NCBI GenBank assembly: GCA_964036195.1
Contig: OZ038459.1
Span: 16,179,206 to 16,243,205, forward strand
DNA length: 64,000 nt
Origin: Sphaerolaimus hirsutus
Taxonomy: Eukaryota > Nematoda > Chromadorea > Monhysterida > Sphaerolaimidae
Direction of reading: 5' to 3'
Shown one piece after another: positions 32,448-41,400 of the stretch. Each line of letters opens with the position of its first letter. Positions within the stretch are counted from its first letter, which is position 1. The notes under the pieces are model-generated. The model was not told the DNA's origin. It searched no databases and saw nothing but the letters and a program-made list of their open reading frames with translations. A program made the translations under genes and the position numbers.

Positions 32448-35400
32448 ATGATGGAAGTTGCTTTTATCTGCTTGCATTCGAGTGATGTTCAATTGTCGGT
32501 TTTCGAAGCGTGGGCGAACCTTGTTTCTGTTTCTGAAAGTGCGCCGAGTTCTGAAGGTTTCTGGGAGGTTGAGGATTTGGAAATGGGCCCCGTTTTTGAT
32601 AGTTTTGAACCCGTGTCGGAAATGTTTCAAATTCAGCGAAGGGCCACGTACGCGGAAAAGGTTCAGGGCGCCGGTGATTTTGTTGTTGATTCTGTCTTGC
32701 CCAATGGCGAAGTGGTTTGCGATGCTTCTCAGCAGTGGTTGCTTGATCACTTGATCATAGAGCCGACTTTTATTGAGCCCGGAATTTGTGGTGTTTCTGA
32801 GAAAACTGCTGAGAGGCTGAAGAAAACTGTGCAGCCTAGAAACCTTTGGTATTTGGTGGGTAAGAGAGGGAAATTACAGCCGCACGTCATTCGCCGCAAG
32901 CTTTTGCAATTTGCGCGACCGGACTTTGTTAGCTGTGGCAACCAAGTAGACCGAAAAGCTCAGAAGCCTACGTCCTTCGGAGTAGCTAGGTCGAAAGGCA
33001 CCAAGCTGGTGAAGTTTGGCAGACAGGGTTCCCGCGCACGCGGCAAGCGTAGGGCTTGTAGGGCAATTGTTGATCGTCCGGTGGACATTATGCCGTTCGT
33101 TGAATTATCGGAATTGTGCGATTATTTGGTTGGCGTGTTGCCATCGTTTGTCGTTCCACGGGTGCAGAAGGCAGTTAAGTCCCCTGTTAGGTGCTGTACA
33201 TTTGGCGTAATTAGGCAGGATGGACTGCATGAGCGCATCGTTGAAAGTTCTGACGGAAGTGGACATTGTCCAAGGTGTTGCTATTTGGCCCACAATGGGA
33301 TCAGAAGTGAAGTTGCAGTACCCGGGGGTCCGCTATATTATATTGGAGGTCCCACCTCGGGTCACGGCACCGTGTTGCACCCCCCTTTTACCCCCCCTTC
33401 ACACCGCACACATAGCCACCCTCCACGCGTACAGGGCGTAGTGTTTCAGCTTAGCCCTATGCTACCGTGCACATACTGGAACCACAAATGTTGGCTTTTG
33501 CGTAAGCATTTTGAACGTTTGAAATGTGTATCACGCGCTTATTACCGTTTGATCTCTTGGCATACTGCCCCATCCATGTTGCAACAGAGCCAAATTTCTA
33601 AATTTGAGGGATTACGATACACCATGCCCTGGCGACGATTTTTGATACGAATTTTGAAATTTCCGAAAAATTTTTCATGTCCCGCGTCAGTCAATTGTCA
33701 ATTCAAAACTTTCGAAACTGTTGATGGCGAGCCAGAGCTATGTCAATCATGTGAAAAATACGTGACCACTGACTACTCTTATGACTCGTTTGATTATCAA
33801 TACTTATATTTGTCAGTTGACGATGGTGCACCATGGTCCTTTGATGATTTGGAGCAATCAACCGTACTAAGCTCGTCACCATGTGCTTCAATTGATACTG
33901 ATTCACTAAAATGCCAGACCTACGTCTCTGGGATTGTGGGCCAGTGTCAATTCGAGCATGATGTGGATTTGGCAGCCGGCCAGTATTCGTATTTGCCAGC
34001 TGATGATGGTGTATCAGGGTCTTCTGATGACTTTGAGTTTTCAACTGAATGGAGCTTGTCATCGCATGCTTCAATTGACAGTGACTCACTAAAATGCCAG
34101 ACCGACGTCTCTGGGATTGTGGGCCACGGTCAATTCGAGCACAGTGTTGACTTGGCAGCTAGCCAGCCTAGTACTCTAGACGACTCTACTTGTGACACGG
34201 ATGTGGCTTTGGAACATGTGTGCTCCACTACCTTGTCTGCAGCCCAATCGTTTCAAACAGTGTTTATTGAGGACTCACTCAATTCTTTTGAAATTATTGA
34301 CGATTATATGGCTGACCCCGCTGCACTGAGTGGAGCACACACGACGCCAGATGCCAATGATAATTACATGGTTCATGCCGCGGATATTAATATGTTGCAG
34401 TATAATTCATCCCTGGGTGTGGTTACTCGCCGCCGCGGCAATTCTAACCAGCAAAGCTTCTTTGAGCTAGACGGTAGGGAACGCGCGCGCCCTGTCGGTC
34501 AATGGGCCAGTACTAGCCGCCACGGTGTTACGTGTAGTGATGTTGGTGATTCTGTGGGTTCTCAGGGCCGGATGTCTGACCTAGCCACCCCAGCATATAC
34601 CGCTGAGCCAGGGATGTCATATGTCAATGAGTCTCGGGATACAGTGTTAAGACGACCGCACGAAGAATTCCCTCACGCTACTAGTTCCCCGTGTCTGAGC
34701 ATTCAATCTCCTAGTAGACCCCCCACCTCTGTCTGTGATCTAAGTACCCCCGTGAAACCACCACCTTCCAACCCCGTTAATAGCCCTCAACCCCAACCCT
34801 TCACTGGGCTGGTAAGACAACATCGAGAATTACTGACGAATAACCAATCAGAGATTGATACTATGATTTCCCCCTTGCAACAAGCATGTGAACCTACTAA
34901 ATTATGGGATCACCTGAAACCCTCAGATCAGTGCATTGGGGATGTGTTACAACCCTTTGAAAAACTTCTAAGCGAACTTGATCCCGAGATAAATAAGTTA
35001 GACCAGCTATTGTTTGACCTTGCCACTGTGACATCTTCTGACCCATCCCAGCAAACCACTCTGGATAATGTTACCTCGGCCCTGATGACCCTCCGAACGT
35101 GGTCACAGGCAATGTTGCCATTCCGTGGATCCCTGCAAGACTCCATTGACCGTACTCTAAGTGTTCACTTGAAACCCCGGGTTGACTCCCTAGCGGGTGA
35201 TTTACAGTCCCTACTGAGTAACTTTTGTGCTGATGCGAATGCCCTAACTAAGCCCCCCGCGGATGTGTCCACGCTGGCTCAGAGACAAGCGAACCAGCAA
35301 GTACTGGCAGCGTCAGACCCTGGCCCCGCGCGCCCACAGTCACGCGCCTACCCCGTTCAGTGTGCACTTGCGTTTGTGCAATCCGTTTTGCTCGTTTCTG

Positions 35401-38400
35401 CACAGTCAGCAAGGGATTGGACTACCCTTCGTTCTCAGATTCAGTCGAAATCAACGGCTGGCGTTTTTGGCCTAGAAAATAAGGGAGTATCCCAAACAGT
35501 GCGCGCTGCAGCTCTGCGTAGTTTGACAGAAGCCTGGGTTTACCTCGATGTGCACCGAACCGGATTTAGCACGTACATGCCATTGCTTGGCACCTTGCCA
35601 GAAACAGCTCGGTATGCTATGGCACAATTTCATGGATGCATAGCTGAGGGCATTCGCCTCAACCATGCGTTTGCGGATATATTACCTGAAATTAAGCGCC
35701 AAGTTAACGGTTCTATCGCTCGTAAGACAAGGAAAGAATTATTGGCACATCTTGGTAATACCCTGGACTCTGCCCGGGACCTTTTGTGTCGCTTAGAGAA
35801 TTTGGACTTTGCGCAGTACAATGCCCTATGTGCAGTGCATATCGGTCGGGTCTCAGACAGGTGTACCCCCCAGAAATGTCGGTTGGTGTGCCAGAATTTG
35901 CTGAATAATATCGGCTTTGGATTAGACTGGCTACACCAGTTGCGTGGAAAAACACCTGTTTCGACACCCAAACCGCAACCTTCGCGAGTACTTGAGCCAC
36001 ACCAGAGTACGCATCAACCATCCATGTATACCACTCCGTTGAACCGTAGCATTTCAACTTTACCCCCCGCCTGGAATAATGTCTTAGTAGCCCATCTAAT
36101 GAGCCCCGATCCTATGCGGCGCTTGGCGACACATCAGTGGCCGCCTGATCCTTCTATCAAAGTGCAAACTGACCCGCCGCGCATTGTACTGACTGACTTA
36201 TCCATGCACGCTTGGGTAGAACCTGTAGGGCCGGAGTTCTCTGTTGGCCCAGTGGCTGAGCTGGATGTCAAAACCACTTGGGTCGGTCGTATTCTGCCTA
36301 CAGTCGGTATTATGGACACACCCTGGGCCATCATTGATCCACGGAACACCGATCTCGTGCGCGCGTATTCTAAGTTGTTGATCGCCGCGTATTTTGAGTC
36401 TGAATACATTTTTCAACTCGTGTTTCGTTATGGCTGGTTCCCAGATAGCTTACTCACTGCATTTCAGCGCTGCGCCTTCCTTGTGCAAAAGCTTGTTGAC
36501 ACGCTTGATCGCTCTATTAAGCATGGTGAAACGGTAGGCATAACAGACACCTATCCGCTACCCGAACAGTACCATATTAATGGCCGCTTTTTGTATAAGT
36601 TGGCTAGTGATGCCCGTCGCGATTACACACAAGTTGGGGCTAACTACAATAAGTTGGCACGACGATACGGGGCGGTGCCTGTGCACACTACTCCGATGCT
36701 TCCAATTGACCGAAATAATCGCTTCGAGCATTCTCGCCGCCGCTTACAGTTGCCTACCGCTCAAAACGCTCACTCACAGATGGTCCGGGTAACGAATAGT
36801 GGCAGCTATGATGCTAACGTAGATATGATTCAGCCGGATGATGTAGGAACGCGGGACAACCAATACGACTTTCTGTTGTCGCACCAGGGTTATCAGCAGC
36901 CTGATTCGGCTGGTGGAGCCCCTGTACCCGCCGCTGTGCAGGCGCCCCAGCGATTATATCATATGGGACACCAGCACACCGGTAGGCTCTCGGTTCCACC
37001 AGCACACCCCAGCTCTTCTGTAGCACCCACTTCGGCTCTAGATCAACTTAAGTCAGAAATGGACCAAAAATATGCTAATATGCGTGACCAGATGGAGGCT
37101 ATGAACGCTAACATGCGAGCCCTATTAGACCAAAGACGTGCTCAATCACGAGCTCAGCCTCAAGTTTCGCAACCGAATGTATCAAATGACCCGCCTAGCA
37201 CCACAACCAGTTCAGATGAGGATTTGGCTAAGCGTATTAAGAAGCTTAAGATGCTTGGTTGTCCCATGTTCTCGGGTAAAACGTCTGTTGATGTCAGCCA
37301 GTGGCTAGCACAGTTCACCGCGAAATGTAAAATTTGCAAAATAGCCTCTGACGAAGAAATGGCCTTGACTCTGGCCGCTGTGTTGGAACATGATGCAGCG
37401 ACCCTGTGTTATGGTCAACCACAGGAAGTCCAGACCTCTTTTTCGAAATTGGAGTCAGCTCTTAAAGCTCATTTTGGTCAGGCGAAACATGTGCTAGCTA
37501 CATGCCGAGCGATCACACTTATGAACTGGAAACCCAATGATACGATCGATACTGTGCGACGCCGTTTGATGACCGAATCGGCACAGTTAAAAAATGTGAA
37601 TCATAGCGAGCGCGAATTGCGTATGATTGAGGGATTTTTGCACGCTTTGGGTCAGCATAACTCGGAGTTGCGTCAACTAGTTGAGTTAAACTCTGCTGCA
37701 CTTGAGTCTTTCGATAAGCTGATCCAGCATGCCAAAGTCGCTCAACAGTCCTTGGAAAACCGTAAGCTTGAGCAAGATCGCTCAGCTAAGGATACTGAGT
37801 TTAAGCGCATGCGCGATGAACTCTCGCAACTGCGGCAGCAAATGTCTAGCGCACGCATGGGCGATAACCGTCAGCAGTTGGGTGGCGGTATGCTAGCTGG
37901 CCAACGGCCAATGTTTCGACCACCGATGGATATGCGCCAAAACCCGCGATTTGCTTTCCCTGCGCCACAAGCGCAGCCTAGTGCTCAACCCCCGTTCAAT
38001 GCACAGCGCATGCCGTTTAGACCGCAACGGGATATCCCGCCTATGCGTCTACCTCCTGCCGTACAAGGCCCGCGCTTTGCCCCGCGTCCAACAGTTGATG
38101 TAGGGCCACCCGTGGTAGCTATTGATAAGCCCGGTCGACAGCCTCCCAATGCTTACAAGAGCTATTTTTGCGACAAATGTAAAATGCCCGGCCATACCAC
38201 CGAAGAGTGTGGTCGTCGTGCAACCGGTCCTACCTCATCTGGCCCTGCACCAGCCCAAACGCCGCGTGAGCCACTTAAGTGTTTTAAGTGCAATAAGCCT
38301 GGCCATTTCTCGCGTGAGTGTCCCGAAAACACGCCTGCGCAGAATGTCAATGAACTGTACGCACAGTATGATATCATACCCGACGATCAAATTGGTTACA

Positions 38401-41400
38401 CTGATTTGCAAGATGATTTAGTTGATGGGGTAGCAGACCCTAACGACTTGCAAGGCTATTATAACGAATACCCTTCGGAAACCATGCATCAGTACCAATA
38501 TGATTACTCGGATATGGTACCACCAGAGACAGACGCATTAGCCGAAGAGGAGAACGACGTGCGTGTAAACTTTCTGGGTTCCTGTCCAGAACTTTATAAC
38601 CATTCTGACTCAACTCCAATAAGTTATTTTGACGTTTGCGTTACGCAGTGGGTGGACACGTCTACCACTGAGCCAAAGGGCGCCGCGCCAAAGTGCCAGG
38701 CCTACGTCCCTGGGACGGCACGCGCGCTCAGCGACTCAGTGACTGGTAGGAGACCCACTGTAAGCTTCTGTAAAACCTTGACTGGTGTTCCCCAGGTCGA
38801 TCATGTTTGCGATTCGATTCCACACCCAAGTATTCCGGAAATTCGCATTCAATCTTGCGAACCTGACCAGACCTCAGCCCTCGCGGTAACCACGCAAAAG
38901 TCCCAAGCCTACGCCCCTGGGATTCGTGATATCGCGAGCACTGATGACCTGGAGCATGTAGTACTGAGTAGTCCAAAAGGTGCGCAAGTACAAACACAAA
39001 CGTCTACCTGGACACCATCTATTAATATGTTTCGCCCTATCAACCCCGCGACACACACGTCTGTAGTTGCCGCCCTAGATCTCAGCACTTCGGATGCTGG
39101 CCGAGAAACTTGTCGTGACCGTAGGAAATACTATTGGGAACAACTCTCCCCGGATTTAGGTGTTAAGCGCATGGAATACCAATGTAATGCCGCACAAGTG
39201 GTAGTAACCGAACCATTGGGTGCTCGCTTGCAAAGTGGCAAAATGACGCGTCCAAAGCACACTGTGCGCGATTTAATTACACCTAGTATTTACCACCGCG
39301 CCGTAATCCAAGGTGTAGGACCCTATTTAGTATTAGCTGATACTGGCGCAGAATTAAGTGCCATTCCCGTGTCTTTATTAGAGCAAATTGAGAGCCTTTC
39401 AGGGAAATGTTTAGACCGTCGAATCTTTCAATTGGAAAAACCCCTTGTTTGTAAAGGCTATACAGGACATAAACATACGTTACTGTACTCGATCCAATTG
39501 ACAGTCTCGATCGGTACGGAAACACGACGCATAAACTTCGCAATTTCCTTTGAAGGCACTCAGTGCATTATAGGTATTGGTGATTATGCTAAATTTTGGT
39601 TCCTACCTATTTGTCCTGGCGCTTGTATGACTCGACCGGTTATGCACAGCAATAAACGGTATCTCATCCCGGGCGATGAACCTTGTTTGCTCTATGAAGG
39701 GGAAATCCCCTACGTAGACACCGGGTTACGTACAGGCGCCATTGCAAAATCAGGTGAAAATATCCCAGAAGCAATTGAACGAGTTCAATCTAGCAATATT
39801 TACACTGTAGGATCACTTTTAGAGCCGTATTTGACACCGAAAACAGATGTAAATAGGCTTTGCTCTTCGTCACCGGTTCCCTATTTTTCGCCAAGTAAGG
39901 GCACCGGTGCGGTTGGGGTTGTTGCAACGGAAAACTGGGTATGCCCACCGCGCTCTGTGTCTTATGTGCCCGCTGAGTTGACAGGTGATCCCCAGGAGAT
40001 ACTCACCACGGTTCTTTTCAGCCCACATGCACACTTTTCCGAAAATTTCGAAAACACCTTGCTACCATTAGAGAACGGGAATGAGCTCTTTGTCCCCTTC
40101 GCAAATCATTCGGATAAGGAGATGGTCTTATTTGCCTGCCAGTCTCTTGGCTGGGCCGAAGAGGTAGTGGTTGAACCGACTAATGACTTCCATATGAACG
40201 AACTCGCAGTTGAATTTGCCGATGTGTGGTGGCAAACAGTGCAGACACCTCTGTGTAAGGCTCTCTGTGAAGCCAACTTGGCTTCCACGCATGTAGAACC
40301 CCCTGAGGACCCTGTAATTACCGCCCAGTCACCCCCTGAGACTCGATTACATCAACTTGGAAAAATTCTAGACGAAGGAGTACTTAGTCACCTCCCCTTG
40401 GAAAAGCAACAGGTGTTGCGTGACTGGCTATTAGAACGCCACCACATCTTTTCACTGTCCGATTTTGATATGGGAGACACAGGCGATATAATTTACCACC
40501 CTATCGAAACTGGAAACTCCCCCCCGATCCAACAGAAAGTCCGTAGATTAGCTATCGGGTTACGTAAGGAAGTTGAACGTCAAGTGCAGCTGTGGCTGAA
40601 ATTAGGGATAATTGAGCCGTCAGTGTCCCCTTGGGCATCCCCGATTGTCCCGGTGCGTAAGAAAAATGGCGCGCTGCGATTATGCGTCGATTACCGTCGC
40701 GTGAACCTAGTGACTAAGCGTGATTGTTTTGCACTGCCAAACTGTGCTGACCTGATTGACATGGCTGGACTTGTACATCCCCAGTATTTTTCATCACTTG
40801 ATTTAGCGTCTGGCTACTTGCAGATGCGCATTGACCCTCGGGATATTCCAAAAACTGCATTTACTAGCCATGTCGGTTTGTTTCAGTATAAATTCATGCC
40901 GTTTGGCCTAGTTAACGCGCCAGCCTCATTTAGTCGGCTCATTGCCAATGTACTTGCGGGATTAGACCCAGACCGCGTGCATTTTTACTTGGACGACGTT
41001 TTGGTTTGTGCCGAAACTGAGGAACGTATGTACTCACTTTTGGACGACGTCTTTGCTCGTTTCGATCGATACACTCTCAAAGTCGGCATTAAGAAATGTG
41101 AATTTTTCAAAGAACGCGTTAACTTTCTGGGTTGCGTCCTAACGAGGGAAGGCATCGAAATGCAACAGTCAAAAATCACCACTATCCAAAATTACCCAGT
41201 TCCAGTAACCACTAAGGAAATCCGTCGATTCCTGGGCATGTGTTCCTTTTACCGTCGCTGGGTTGAGGGCTTTTCCTTTATTACACGACCGTTGCATTTA
41301 AAGATCCAGGGTGCTAAGACTACGTGGGATGACGAATGTCAGGCGGCCTTCGAAGAACTTAAGAAGCGTTTAGTAGAAGGCCCAATTTTAGCCTACCCTA

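Larger units (their letters stand above)
29960..33341 (+). repeat. 5' LTR
   Basis: Starts TGTAATGCGAG and ends TATATTAT, with constant offset 26309 to the 3' copy. The first 146 bp are two tandem copies of a 74-bp unit, each containing the terminal TGTAATGCGAG and one RNA hairpin. Holds five hairpin motifs, a TATA/Inr promoter and the first 298 codons of gag. Confidence 0.95.
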
